Positions 23,513 to 32,056 of a stretch of DNA of 38,431 nt are shown here, in pieces. Location: the NCBI GenBank assembly GCA_030648295.1, contig JAUSID010000057.1, positions 1 to 38,431 on the forward strand, in the 5' to 3' direction. Source of the DNA: Opitutaceae bacterium. GTDB lineage: Bacteria; Verrucomicrobiota; Verrucomicrobiia; Opitutales; Opitutaceae. Made by a program: the position numbers and the translations under genes. The notes below the pieces were generated by a model. The model saw only the letters and a program-made list of their open reading frames with translations, did not search any database and was not told the origin of the DNA. Every line of letters begins with the position of its first letter. Position 1 is the first letter of the stretch.

Positions 23513-24592
23513 ATGACCCTGCAATCCCTCGGTTGGGATGATTCTTTCGCCCGACATTTCGATTCTCACGCCTCCTTCGGGCTCGAGCCGGCCCGCGTCG
23601 CGCTCGAGCACAAGCACGGCTTCGAACTCCTCACTCCCTACGGCGTACTCCGTGCCAGCTGCACCGGCCGGCTCCTGCACGACGCCGTCGCGCGGGAAGA
23701 ACTGCCGGCCGTCGGCGACTGGGTAGCGATCCGTCCGCGGCCGGGCGAGCCCTATGCCGACATTCACGCCGTGCTGCCGCGCAAGACGAAATTCTCCCGT
23801 CGCGCCGTCGGCGGCGCCGGGGGCGAGCAAATTGTCGCCGCCAACGTCGACGTGGTCTTCCTCGTGACGTCATTGGATCACAACTACAACCTGCGCCGGA
23901 TCGAACGCTATCTCGCGGCCGCATGGGACAGCGGTGCCCAACCTCTCATCGTCCTCAACAAGGCCGATCTGCATGACGACCCCGCAACCGCCCAGGCGGA
24001 GGTCGAAACCGTCGCCATGGGCGCTCCGGTCGTGGCGGTCAGCGCACTGGAAGCGGACGGCTGCCTCGCCCCGCTTTCGCGCTGGCTCATCCCTGGACAA
24101 ACGGTGGCGTTGCTCGGCTCGTCCGGCGTCGGAAAATCGACGCTGATCAATCGCATCGTGGACGTGGAACGGCAGGCCACCGCCGCGATCAGCGACGCCG
24201 TGGGCAAGGGCCGGCACACGACGACGCGCCGCGAGCTGATGGTCGCGCCGTCCGGCGTACTGGTGATCGACACGCCGGGTATGCGTGAGCTGCAACGGTG
24301 GGAGACGAAGTCCACCGCCCTCGACAACACGTTCACCGATGTGACCGGGCTCATCGCGCGCTGCCGGTTTTCCGACTGCGGCCATCATGGCGAACCGGGC
24401 TGTGCGATCGAGGCGGCGCTCGCCGATGGCTCGCTGGCGGCGGACCGATGGCAGAGCTTCCAAAAACTCCAGCGGGAGCAGGCCTATGCCGCGCGACGCG
24501 CCGATAGCCGGCTGGCACGCGAAACCAAGACGGCATGGAGAAAAATTCACCGCGCCCATCGCGCGCAGGTTCGATTCGAGAACCACGAGTGA
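23513..24592 (+). CDS. rsgA: Ribosome small subunit-dependent GTPase A
   Basis: RsgA is a circularly permuted GTPase that helps in late maturation of the 30S subunit. The 359-residue product has an OB-fold (about 35-85), FLVTSLDHNYNLRRIERYL, NKADLHD as G4, LLGSSGVGKSTLINRI as G1 (about 200-215), DTPGMREL as G3, and the zinc-binding CRFSDCGHHGEPGCAIEAAL (about 283-302). The ATG (MTLQSLGWDDSF) lies against a pyrimidine repeat array with no Shine-Dalgarno. The stop TGA is the loop of a hairpin repeat. Confidence 0.95.
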   Translation: MTLQSLGWDDSFARHFDSHASFGLEPARVALEHKHGFELLTPYGVLRASCTGRLLHDAVAREELPAVGDWVAIRPRPGEPYADIHAVLPRKTKFSRRAVGGAGGEQIVAANVDVVFLVTSLDHNYNLRRIERYLAAAWDSGAQPLIVLNKADLHDDPATAQAEVETVAMGAPVVAVSALEADGCLAPLSRWLIPGQTVALLGSSGVGKSTLINRIVDVERQATAAISDAVGKGRHTTTRRELMVAPSGVLVIDTPGMRELQRWETKSTALDNTFTDVTGLIARCRFSDCGHHGEPGCAIEAALADGSLAADRWQSFQKLQREQAYAARRADSRLARETKTAWRKIHRAHRAQVRFENHE

Positions 24593-24604
24593 CTCGTGCC
24601 ACTT
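24584..24604. repeat. Hairpin repeat containing the rsgA stop codon
   Basis: CACGAG-TGA-CTCGTG followed by CCACTT is, inverted, a variant of the AAGTGGCACGGGCG family with a changed stem (GAG/CTC). The 3-nt loop is the TGA stop of rsgA. Confidence 0.7.
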
Positions 24605-24700
24605 CCATTCACGGTTCCACCCTTCATCGATTCAGCTGCGCGGAAGCCGCTTTGATGTGCTGGCAGTTGACGGACCTGCCGGTGCTTCATCTCGTATCGC

Positions 24701-25375
24701 ATGTTCACCATCATTGGCGGCGACGGAAAGGAATACGGTCCCGCGAGTGTCGCCCAAGTTCGCGCGTGGATCGCGGCTGGCCGCGCCAATCTGGAGACAA
24801 AGGCGAAGGCGCTCGGCTCCGACGAGTGGCACCGGCTGGGTGACTACGCCGAATTTTCGCCAACCTCGGTGCTGCCGCCGCCATTGCCCGGCACGGCCGA
24901 GCCGGCGGGAGTGGTCTTGGCGGAACGACTCACCCGCCTGGCCGCGTGGTTCATCGATCAGATCTTCGGGTTCATCGCCTGCCTGCCCGGCGCCATGTTG
25001 CTGGGCCTGTCCGTGCTGCAGGCGCTCATTGCCGGCGAGCGGGATTTCGAAAGCATCGATTCCGCGCGGCTGGCGTTGGGATCGTCCCTGCTGCTGTTCG
25101 GCCTCGTCACCCTGCTCATCATTCAGATTTGGATGCTGACGACCCGCGGCCAGACGATCGGCAAGCGGCTGCTGGCAATCCGGATTGTGCGTTTCGTCGA
25201 CCACGCGAACCCGGGATTCGTAGGCGCGGTACTGCTGCGCGCCATCGTGCCCGGAGTGATCGCGCTCATCCCCTTCGGTTTCATTTTCAACCTCGTGGAC
25301 ATCATCTTCATCTTCCGCGAAGACCGCCGCTGCATCCACGATCTGATCGCGGGCACGAAGGTCGTGAAGGTTTAA
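24701..25375 (+). CDS. GYF_2 domain and RDD domain membrane protein
   Basis: The 224-residue product has an N-terminal GYF_2 (DUF4339) domain, FTIIGGDGKEYGPASVAQVR and RANLETKAKALGSDEWHRLG. A PPPLP linker follows, then an RDD domain: RLAAWFIDQIFGFIACLPG, TTRGQTIGKRLLAIRIV and FIFREDRRCIHDLIAGTKVV. There are about four transmembrane segments. Such fusions are frequent in Verrucomicrobiota and Bacteroidota, and their role is unknown. A 10-bp hairpin follows two bases after the stop. Confidence 0.88.
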   Translation: MFTIIGGDGKEYGPASVAQVRAWIAAGRANLETKAKALGSDEWHRLGDYAEFSPTSVLPPPLPGTAEPAGVVLAERLTRLAAWFIDQIFGFIACLPGAMLLGLSVLQALIAGERDFESIDSARLALGSSLLLFGLVTLLIIQIWMLTTRGQTIGKRLLAIRIVRFVDHANPGFVGAVLLRAIVPGVIALIPFGFIFNLVDIIFIFREDRRCIHDLIAGTKVVKV

Positions 25376-25377
25376 TC

Positions 25378-25400
25378 GTAATCGGCGGAACGCCGATTAC
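25378..25400. repeat. Hairpin between convergent stop codons
   Basis: GTAATCGGCG-GAA-CGCCGATTAC is a perfect 10-bp stem with a 3-nt loop. It lies two bases after one gene and five before the other, and can serve both transcripts. It has no T-run. Short partial copies of the right arm (ACGATTAC) follow. Confidence 0.78.
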
Positions 25401-25404
25401 ACGA

Positions 25405-26394
25405 TTACACGATCTGATCCACCAGCGGCTCGCCACGGATGAAGGCGCCGAGGTTGGCGAGGAAGTGCCGCACGATGGCCGTATCCTGATCATGGCGACC
25501 ACCGCCGGTGTGAGGCGTGACGAGGCAGTTCGGCGTGGTCCAGAATGGATGGTCGACCGGCAGCGGCTCGGTTTCGAACACGTCGAGGTACGCCTCGCCA
25601 ATCCGGCCGGAACGCAGCGCCTCGAGCAGCGCGCGCTCGTCGACGGTGGTCCCGCGGCCGACATTGTAGAAGCGGGCGCCGCGCTTGCAGCACGAGAGCC
25701 GGCGCGCATTCACGTAGTTCCGCGTGCTCGCATTCTCCGGCAGGATGTTCACCACGTGATCCGCCCCGGCGAGCGCGCTGCTCACCTGTTCCTCCGGAAT
25801 GATGCGCACGCCGCGTTCGCTGCGGATCTGCCGGCGGACCGCCAGCAACGTCATGCCAAACGGCGCGAGCAGCTCCGCCAGCCGCCGGCCGATCGCGCCG
25901 AATCCGAGCATGAGCACGGTCTGGCCGGTGAGCAGCCGCGAGTCATAGCGCCGTTCGGCATAATGCCACGAGTGATCCGCCAGCTGATCGCGATGCGAAT
26001 CCGGCAGCCGCCGGCCGAGGGCCAGCATCATCGCGAGCACATGCTGCGCGCAGGGATCGGCAAAGACCTGCGAGACGTTCGAGAACCGCGCGCCGCGCGC
26101 GCTGAAGCCCTCGCGAAACTCCGGCGTGTCGTACCGCGTGTATCCCGCGGTCGTGACCTCGACCCAGCGCAATCGCTCGCACGCGAGGCATTGCTTCGCG
26201 TCGGGCTGGCCGAACGCGACGTCGGCCGAGGGCAGCAGCGGATCCGGCCGGCCCGCGACGAGCACGGAGCTCGAAGCCTCGGCGGAAAACACCAGCTGGT
26301 GCGCCCGCGTGCCTTCGACGAGCAGCTGCGTGTCGGATTCGGAAAACTTCGCGTTACACCAGATTGTGAGCGGGGCGGGGGTGGGCTTACTCAT
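25405..26394 (-). CDS. D-isomer-specific 2-hydroxyacid dehydrogenase family protein
   Basis: The 329-residue product has the flanking catalytic domain and a Rossmann NAD domain with QTVLMLGFGAIGRRLAELLA. It also has RFYNVGRGTTVDERALLEAL and the conserved C-terminal FWTTPNCLVTPHTGGG, whose histidine belongs to the active site. It most resembles the glyoxylate/hydroxypyruvate reductase-like (CtBP-related) branch, and the substrate cannot be assigned. The ATG at 26392-26394 overlaps the end of apt by eight bases, so the two genes form a coupled operon. The physiological link between them is unclear. Confidence 0.88.
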   Translation of the reverse strand: MSKPTPAPLTIWCNAKFSESDTQLLVEGTRAHQLVFSAEASSSVLVAGRPDPLLPSADVAFGQPDAKQCLACERLRWVEVTTAGYTRYDTPEFREGFSARGARFSNVSQVFADPCAQHVLAMMLALGRRLPDSHRDQLADHSWHYAERRYDSRLLTGQTVLMLGFGAIGRRLAELLAPFGMTLLAVRRQIRSERGVRIIPEEQVSSALAGADHVVNILPENASTRNYVNARRLSCCKRGARFYNVGRGTTVDERALLEALRSGRIGEAYLDVFETEPLPVDHPFWTTPNCLVTPHTGGGRHDQDTAIVRHFLANLGAFIRGEPLVDQIV

Positions 26395-26938
26395 CTTCGG
26401 AGAATTCGCACAGGGTATGGACGGTGAGCCCGTCCTGGCGCAGCCGCGCCGACCCCCCGAGTTCCGGCAGGTCGATGACCGCCGCGACGCCGGCAACCTC
26501 GGTCGCGAGCGAGCGAAACAGCTTTGCGGCCGCGAGCAGCGTCCCACCCGTCGCAATCAAGTCGTCCACAATCAACACGCGATCGCCGGCGCGGCAGGCA
26601 TCCGCGTGAACCTCGATCGTGGCCGACCCATATTCGAGCGCATAGTCGGCCGACACGGTTTTGAAGGGCAGCTTGCCCTTCTTGCGCACCAGGACGAAGG
26701 GCGTGTGGGTCGCATACGCGACGGCGCCGCCGAGGATGAATCCGCGGGCATCGACCGCCGCGACCCGGTTGACCTCGAGACGCACGCACTCGATCGCGAA
26801 CGCCTTGACGATGGCGTGAAACGCGTCCGGGTCGCCGAACAGCGTGGTCACGTCGCGGAAGTTGACCTTCGGTTTCGGCCAGTCGCGCACCGTTCGGACA
26901 CGAGTCTTCAGGAAGGCGGCGAGTTCGGGCGGGGTCAT
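26387..26938 (-). CDS. apt: Adenine phosphoribosyltransferase
   Basis: Apt makes AMP from adenine and PRPP in purine salvage. The 183-residue product shows the family's VNFRDVTTLFGDPDAFHAIV, VAAVDARGFILGGAVAYA, VLVRKKGKLPFKTVSADYAL and the PRPP-binding VLIVDDLIATGGTL at 121-134. The length is normal. The sequence directly before the ATG is a pyrimidine-rich 8-bp repeat array on the coding strand, without a Shine-Dalgarno. It is first gene of a two-gene operon. Confidence 0.95.
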   Translation of the reverse strand: MTPPELAAFLKTRVRTVRDWPKPKVNFRDVTTLFGDPDAFHAIVKAFAIECVRLEVNRVAAVDARGFILGGAVAYATHTPFVLVRKKGKLPFKTVSADYALEYGSATIEVHADACRAGDRVLIVDDLIATGGTLLAAAKLFRSLATEVAGVAAVIDLPELGGSARLRQDGLTVHTLCEFSEDE

Positions 26939-26939
26939 G

Positions 26940-26985
26940 ACAGAAGTGAGGGAGTAAGGGAGCGAGGGAACGAGGGACGAGCCAA
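26940..26985. repeat. 8-bp repeat array before apt
   Basis: On the minus strand the units CGTCCCTC, GTTCCCTC, GCTCCCTT and ACTCCCTC follow each other and lead into ACTTCTGTC and the apt ATG. The period is 8 here, not 7. Confidence 0.72.
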
Positions 26986-27046
26986 ATCTCGGGGCGACGG
27001 CGGCGGAAGGGGGCGCTTCTGCCGATTGGCGGTGCCATCAGTTCTG

Positions 27047-27478
27047 AAGTGGCACGGGCAGCCCGCCCGCCGTAGCCTTGCGCGAAGGCTGGGTCTCGCC
27101 CGTGATCTTTCCGTGGCATGGGCGTCTCCCTCGACAGGCTCGGGACCCTGAGCCGGTTCGACAGGCTCACGGCCAATTTACTTCATCGACAGCGAGGCCT
27201 CGAGCTTGCCGAGAGGCTTGTCGAACGGGCCGCCCATGATTCTTCAAAGTACACCGGCAGTAATACGCGGCGCGGATTGCGTGGGACACGCGGATGAACT
27301 TTCCCCTTTGTCATGCTGAGCGTCGCAAAGCATCCCGTGGTGCGACCGGTTGCGGGCATGGGGCCCATTCGGCAAGCTCAGGGTCCCGAGCCTGTCGAGG
27401 GACTGGATTCTTCCCCTTCGCTCCACTCCGGGTCAGAATGACACGCTTTTGACCAGCCTCGTTACCTCGGCTGCTATG
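27047..27478. repeat. Large composite repeat cluster
   Basis: In order: a GTGGCACGGGC...GCCCGTGATC hairpin whose loop is filled by CCGTAGCCTTGCGCGAAGGC and flank (27047-27107); the first half of another copy (27112-27127); a 105-bp repeat joined to it (27128-27233, copy 2 of 5686-5790); an element bounded by TTGTCATGCTGAGCG and GTCAGAATGACA (27310-27443) with a GGCTCGGGACCCTGAGC-type piece inside, on the reverse strand (27365-27410); and a CCAGCCTCGTTACCTCGG copy (27453-27478). No gene is present. The cluster ends 24 bp before the TonB receptor stop. Confidence 0.82.
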
Positions 27479-27502
27479 CAATCGACCGCGCCTGCTGCCG
27501 GC

Positions 27503-30500
27503 TCAGAATTCCAGTCGTAACGTGAACGCGAACACGCGCGGGTTCTCACGGTAACCGCGGCGGGGGAAGACCACCCCCGTGACGCTGTCGACGTCGAGCT
27601 TGGTGGCGATGATGGTGCGGTCGTCGAGAAAGTTGGTAATGTTGAGCTGGTAGGTGACGCGGGTGGCATCCATCCACCGACCCGCGAAACCCTTCGTCTT
27701 GTATTGAAAGAAGAGATCGCCGATCGAGCGCGCGTTTCCCCACAGCGTGCGTCCCGAAGACAGTACCACGCCCGCGACGTTGGCGCTTTGGTACCGCCAG
27801 CCGCCGCCGACGGCGAACCCACGCAGCGGACCGGACGGGAAGGAATAACGCGTCCACAGGTTCGCCTTGTGCGGCCGGTTGCCGTAAGCCTGTTCCTCCT
27901 CGAGGCGCGTCGTCGCCAGTTCTGTATCCGACTGGGCGATGCGCTGGGCCACGGTGACGGTGCCGAACGCCTGGTTCCGGTCGAAGAGCAGCTGGTTGTA
28001 GATCGAGGGCCGGCCGGTGCGCGACGTGTAGACGGCGTCGAGGCTCTGCCAGAGGGCGACCCGTTCCGCCCACCACGGCACACCCTCGAAGAAGACGTTG
28101 GTCCGGGTTCGATCGGTGTAGGAGTAGCCCGCACGGACGGTCCAGTTGCGCGTCGGATTCGCGAACAGCTCGACTTCCGTGCCCTTGCTCACGCGATCGC
28201 TGAGAAACGAGTCGGCCGTGCTGAAATAGACCGCCGTCAGATCGCCGACGTTCTGGATGGGATCGCCCGAACCGAGCGTGGTGAGCCCCGCCTGGCGAAA
28301 ATAGTATTCGAACGACGACATGACGTCGTTGTTCGGATTCACGAACACCCCCCCGCCGCCCTGGATGCGATCGCCGAGCACCTTGGATTCATAGGCCTTG
28401 ACCGAGCCGCTGATCCGGTTGTCGAGGAAACTGAAGGCCACGCCAAAGTCGTGGCCGGTGCCCCGGAACGGCGGCGGGGTGAGATCGTCGGGCAGCGCCG
28501 AGCGGTTGCGCTCCCCGAGGCCGACGCCGTTCGAATAATTCGCCGTGAGCGAGAAATTGCCCGTGAGGTGGAAGACCGCCCCGAGCGAACGGCGGATACC
28601 GCCATTCTCCGCGATGGAAAACCACTCCTGCTGCAACGGCGTGAAGGCGGGCTGATCGGCGGAGGTCGCAAAGCGGTACTTGCCCGTCGCCGCGTCGCGC
28701 AGAATCCGCGGGCCGATCGTGCTGATCGAATCGTCACGCACCCCCAGCGTCGTCACCAGCCGGCGGTTGAACAGGAAGTTTTGCATCACTGCCATGTACG
28801 AGTCGGTCGTGATCTCGTCATTGAAGTCGCGATCGTTGGGCGGCGCCCAGTCGGTGGTGAGCGTGCCGACGCTGGCGAAGCTCGAGGAGAACGACTCGAT
28901 GTTGGCGGGGTTTCCCGGCTGGAATCCGGCGGTGTAGTTGGCGAACGGACCATCGATCTGGAAATAGCGCCGCCGGAAGACCTGGTTGGCGGCGTTCTCG
29001 GGATTCGCGTTGTAGGGCCGGCCGGCCCAGACCTCGCGACTCCGCAGCCGCGATTCCTCGTTGACGTTGCGCTCGCCCATCACGGCAAAACGATGGAAGC
29101 CCCAGCGCTTCCCCAGGTCCTGCTCATAGGAGAACGACGCGCGCAGCGTATCGTTGTCGTTGTTACGCTTCAGCCGGAGGTAATTCTGCTGGCTGAAATA
29201 ATAGCCGTTGCCGAAAAAATACGGGTTCAGGCTGCGATCGGGCAGCCGGTAGTTGAGGTCGGCGCGGAGGTCGGGATTCTGTCCCAGGGTGGTGTCGCTG
29301 TGCCGCTCGGAGCGGTTGTAGGCGAGTTCCATGTAGAACCGCGAGAACCACCGATGGTTGAAGGTGGCGGTCAGGTTGTTGGTGGAGACCCCGGCGAATT
29401 CGCCCGCGCCCGACGCGGTGACGGAACCGTAGGGCTCGAACGCTTCGTTCACGATCACGTTTTCCGAGCTGTTGAAGGCGGTGGCGTTGGTCGCAAAGGT
29501 AGTGCGGTTGGCCGTCGCGGACGCGCCCTCCCAGAACAGGGGCGCGACCGCGAGATCCGGACCATAGATTAGCGCCGTGCGGTTGTTCAAATTGCCGGTG
29601 CCCGCGACGGCATTGACCAGCGCCGTGCCGCTGGCGTTTTCATAACGCTCCAGCGCCTGGTTCCAGCGAATGTCGCCGGAGCCGAGCCCCCCGATGAAAC
29701 GCGAGAGCGCATCGACATGGTTCCAGGTGCGGCCGGATACGCCCTCGGTGTGACTGCGCTCGTACGAGACGGTGAGATCGGTGTCGCGGCGGAACTGATA
29801 CTTGGCGGCGACGGTGATGGCCTGGACGTCGGTGTATTGATGGGGCTGCGGCGAACCCTTCCGGTCGCGCACGCCCAGCAGCCGCAACGCAAATTTGTCC
29901 TTTCGCAGCACGCGGTTGAGGTCGAGGGCGGCGCGCTTGGTGCTCTCGTCGGCCACCTTCAAATCGAGGCTGGCAAGATTGCGAGAGAGGGAGGGTGCGC
30001 GGGTACGAAAGTTCAGGTTGCCGCCGGCGCTGCCGGTGCCGAAGAGGATGGCATTCGGGCCCCGGGTGGAGCCGACGCGCTCGATATTGTAGGTGTTCGG
30101 CTGCCCGGCATTCTGAAAGCCGTTGACGGATGAAGTGCCCGGCAGCCCGCGCACATTGAAGGTGAATCCCTGATCGCCAAACATGTTGATTTGGCTGCCG
30201 GCGCCGCCGGGCTCGTCGCCGCCGTGGGCGACATCCGCATTCACGTCGTAACGCAAGATCTCCTCCATCGAGGTGGCCGCAAGATCGTCCAGGAGATCCT
30301 TCGTGAAGATGCTGATGGATCCAGGAGTGTCGCGGAGGGCGGTGTTGAGCCGGCTGCCTTCAAGCGTGTTCGTGGCGGCATAGCCCGTGTCGGTCATTTC
30401 AGTAACGACGAACGGCGAGAGCTCGACCGGTTCCTCTTTGAGAGCTGTCGGAGCCGGAGCGCTGGCGGCGAACAGGATTGATGGCAGAAACAGCGCCATC

Positions 30501-30535
30501 GAGATACAGCGGGACAGTTCAATGCGTGTCTTCAT
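27503..30535 (-). CDS. Large TonB-dependent outer membrane receptor
   Basis: The 1010-residue product starts MKTRIELSRCISMALFLPSI (signal peptide) and then has the TonB box region VELSPFVVTEMTDTGYAATN. The plug follows, with LNTALRDTPGSISIFTKDLL, TFNVRGLPGTSSVNGFQNAG and IERVGSTRGPNAILFGTGSA, and then a long barrel ending RVFAFTLRLEF. The plug type (AATNTLEGSRLNT...) is the one expanded in Opitutaceae for import of carbohydrates and other nutrients. The position beside sugar isomerases and dehydrogenases suggests a carbohydrate or polyol ligand, which is inference only. No Shine-Dalgarno is clear before the ATG. Confidence 0.93.
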   Translation of the reverse strand: MKTRIELSRCISMALFLPSILFAASAPAPTALKEEPVELSPFVVTEMTDTGYAATNTLEGSRLNTALRDTPGSISIFTKDLLDDLAATSMEEILRYDVNADVAHGGDEPGGAGSQINMFGDQGFTFNVRGLPGTSSVNGFQNAGQPNTYNIERVGSTRGPNAILFGTGSAGGNLNFRTRAPSLSRNLASLDLKVADESTKRAALDLNRVLRKDKFALRLLGVRDRKGSPQPHQYTDVQAITVAAKYQFRRDTDLTVSYERSHTEGVSGRTWNHVDALSRFIGGLGSGDIRWNQALERYENASGTALVNAVAGTGNLNNRTALIYGPDLAVAPLFWEGASATANRTTFATNATAFNSSENVIVNEAFEPYGSVTASGAGEFAGVSTNNLTATFNHRWFSRFYMELAYNRSERHSDTTLGQNPDLRADLNYRLPDRSLNPYFFGNGYYFSQQNYLRLKRNNDNDTLRASFSYEQDLGKRWGFHRFAVMGERNVNEESRLRSREVWAGRPYNANPENAANQVFRRRYFQIDGPFANYTAGFQPGNPANIESFSSSFASVGTLTTDWAPPNDRDFNDEITTDSYMAVMQNFLFNRRLVTTLGVRDDSISTIGPRILRDAATGKYRFATSADQPAFTPLQQEWFSIAENGGIRRSLGAVFHLTGNFSLTANYSNGVGLGERNRSALPDDLTPPPFRGTGHDFGVAFSFLDNRISGSVKAYESKVLGDRIQGGGGVFVNPNNDVMSSFEYYFRQAGLTTLGSGDPIQNVGDLTAVYFSTADSFLSDRVSKGTEVELFANPTRNWTVRAGYSYTDRTRTNVFFEGVPWWAERVALWQSLDAVYTSRTGRPSIYNQLLFDRNQAFGTVTVAQRIAQSDTELATTRLEEEQAYGNRPHKANLWTRYSFPSGPLRGFAVGGGWRYQSANVAGVVLSSGRTLWGNARSIGDLFFQYKTKGFAGRWMDATRVTYQLNITNFLDDRTIIATKLDVDSVTGVVFPRRGYRENPRVFAFTLRLEF

Positions 30536-30761
30536 GGGGGCGGACGAGCGGGGCCACGCCGGCGCGGACACACTCGTGAAGGTCAGGGGTTGCGGGGTAG
30601 GTGCGGCAGCACCTTCTCTGGACGCGATCAGCCCCGGCCACAACGGCCAAAATTGAGCGCCGCTCAATCCTCATTTCCTGCGGCTGCGGGTCACAAACAT
30701 AGCCAATCCACTCAACGTCAGCCAAAGAGGGCGGATGGCGCCGAGCGGCAGCCGCACAATC

Positions 30762-30912
30762 CGGATCTGCGGCAAGGATGCCGCAGCCACTTCATGGCAT
30801 TGCTTACCCAGCAAAAATTCAGGCAGGTCACGGAGCGCACAGAGCCGAACTCTTGCGCACCGCGTGGACGGAACTGGATTGCTCCTGCTCCTTGCTCCCT
30901 GCTCCCTTCTCC
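30762..30912. repeat. REP-like hairpin and 7-bp array
   Basis: The hairpin CTGCGGCA-AGGA-TGCCGCAG (30762-30793) belongs to the family at 4392 and 7924. Further on, 30880-30912 reads TGCTCCT, TGCTCCC, TGCTCCC, TTCTCCG with one 6-bp unit. Both lie in the 434-bp gap between the isomerase gene and the receptor start. The rest of that gap shows nothing I can name. Confidence 0.72.
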
Positions 30913-30969
30913 GCGGCGGATGAGACAGACCGAATGATCATCTTCGGTGCGCCACGCCGCATGGCCGCT

Positions 30970-31812
30970 TCACCACCAGCCCCGCGCCTTCGCATGGGAG
31001 AGCGCAGCATCGAGCGATGGCAGATACGGGTGCCACAACTTCTCCCACTCCAAACTCACCGGACCGGAAAATCCATCGGCGCGCAACGCGGCCAGCAGCG
31101 GCGCAATCGGAAAATCACCTTCGCCCGGCAGCACGTAGGTGTGGGGATGGCGCGCGCTGGGCACGTTGATGCTGTCCTTCACGTGCACATGCACGACGTG
31201 GCGGCGTATCGCCTGCCATGTAAGCAACGGTTCCTCGCCCCCGCGTCTCCATGTGTGGTGCGCATCCCAGAGAACGGGAACGCCAGGCACCGCGCGCACG
31301 AACCGGAGAATTGCCGGCGTCGTGACAAGGCTGTCGTGGGTCTCGACGCACAAGTCCACCCGCCAGTCACGCCGCCGCCGTTCCTCGCGCCACCACTCGA
31401 CCGTGGCGCGAGCCTGCGCCAGCTCGTGCTCGTCCGCCGTGTTTCCGCCATCAAACACCCGGATGCGCGGTGCGCTGAGCGCGTCGGCCCAGGGCGCGAG
31501 CGCGAGCAGTTGTTCGCGATCTTCGGCCGTGGCGGCGGCGAGCCGAAGCGAGGCATTCAGCGCCACCATCGGCAGCGCGGGCGACGACCCACGAACGGTG
31601 AATTCCGCTGGATTACCAAACCGCTCAAAAAAATAGCGCGGCAAGTCGAGTGTCCCGCCCAGTGCGCGCACTTCGATGGCACCGAGCCCGTGGCGGCACG
31701 CGAGGTCGACGGCGCCCTCCAGCGATTCGTCCGGACAACCCAGCGTGGAGCAGCAGCGGAGCAACACCGTTGGCCCGGGATTGTCAGGCGTGGTTTGCGG
31801 CGTGGCAGGCAT
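30970..31812 (-). CDS. TIM-barrel sugar phosphate isomerase/epimerase
   Basis: The 280-residue product (from [15 protein letters not shown]) has the AP-endonuclease-2/xylose-isomerase-like barrel: [20 protein letters not shown], then [12 protein letters not shown] with the metal-binding glutamate, [21 protein letters not shown], and the terminal [13 protein letters not shown]. Metal ligands Glu, Asp, His and Glu are in their usual places. The substrate is unknown. It is divergent from a second isomerase, with a 244-bp gap that should hold both promoters, although I could not fix any -35/-10 box there. Confidence 0.86.
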   Translation of the reverse strand: MPATPQTTPDNPGPTVLLRCCSTLGCPDESLEGAVDLACRHGLGAIEVRALGGTLDLPRYFFERFGNPAEFTVRGSSPALPMVALNASLRLAAATAEDREQLLALAPWADALSAPRIRVFDGGNTADEHELAQARATVEWWREERRRRDWRVDLCVETHDSLVTTPAILRFVRAVPGVPVLWDAHHTWRRGGEEPLLTWQAIRRHVVHVHVKDSINVPSARHPHTYVLPGEGDFPIAPLLAALRADGFSGPVSLEWEKLWHPYLPSLDAALSHAKARGWW

Positions 31813-32056
31813 CGAGGATTCAGCTGCGATGGCCGGAAGCCTCGCGGACAAAGTCCCTAGCCCGCCAGCAGCCGGCGGACAACGCGAAATGCCGCGAACA
31901 CTCGTATCAGTTCCCGCAAACAGCAGGCGAAGAATTCGGAATGGCATGAGCTTGCGTGACATTCTCCTTGCCCGCGCCCGCGCAGACCGGCGAAATCGAC
32001 GGTCCCGACCCAAGCGGGCCCGATCCGCATCAGCCGCAACCTCTGCTCCTCCTGCC

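Noticed and set aside
24946-26427. Long open plus-strand frame across the RDD gene and the opposite strand of the dehydrogenase
   Set aside because: It covers two well-supported genes in other frames and has no recognisable motif.
27704-29572. Long open frame of 622 codons on the plus strand
   Set aside because: It is antisense to the large TonB receptor, arginine- and valine-rich with no domain. Such frames are expected opposite GC-rich genes.
31813-32056. Promoter pair between the divergent isomerase genes
   Set aside because: A divergent promoter is expected, but no -35/-10 pair or operator could be chosen with any confidence.
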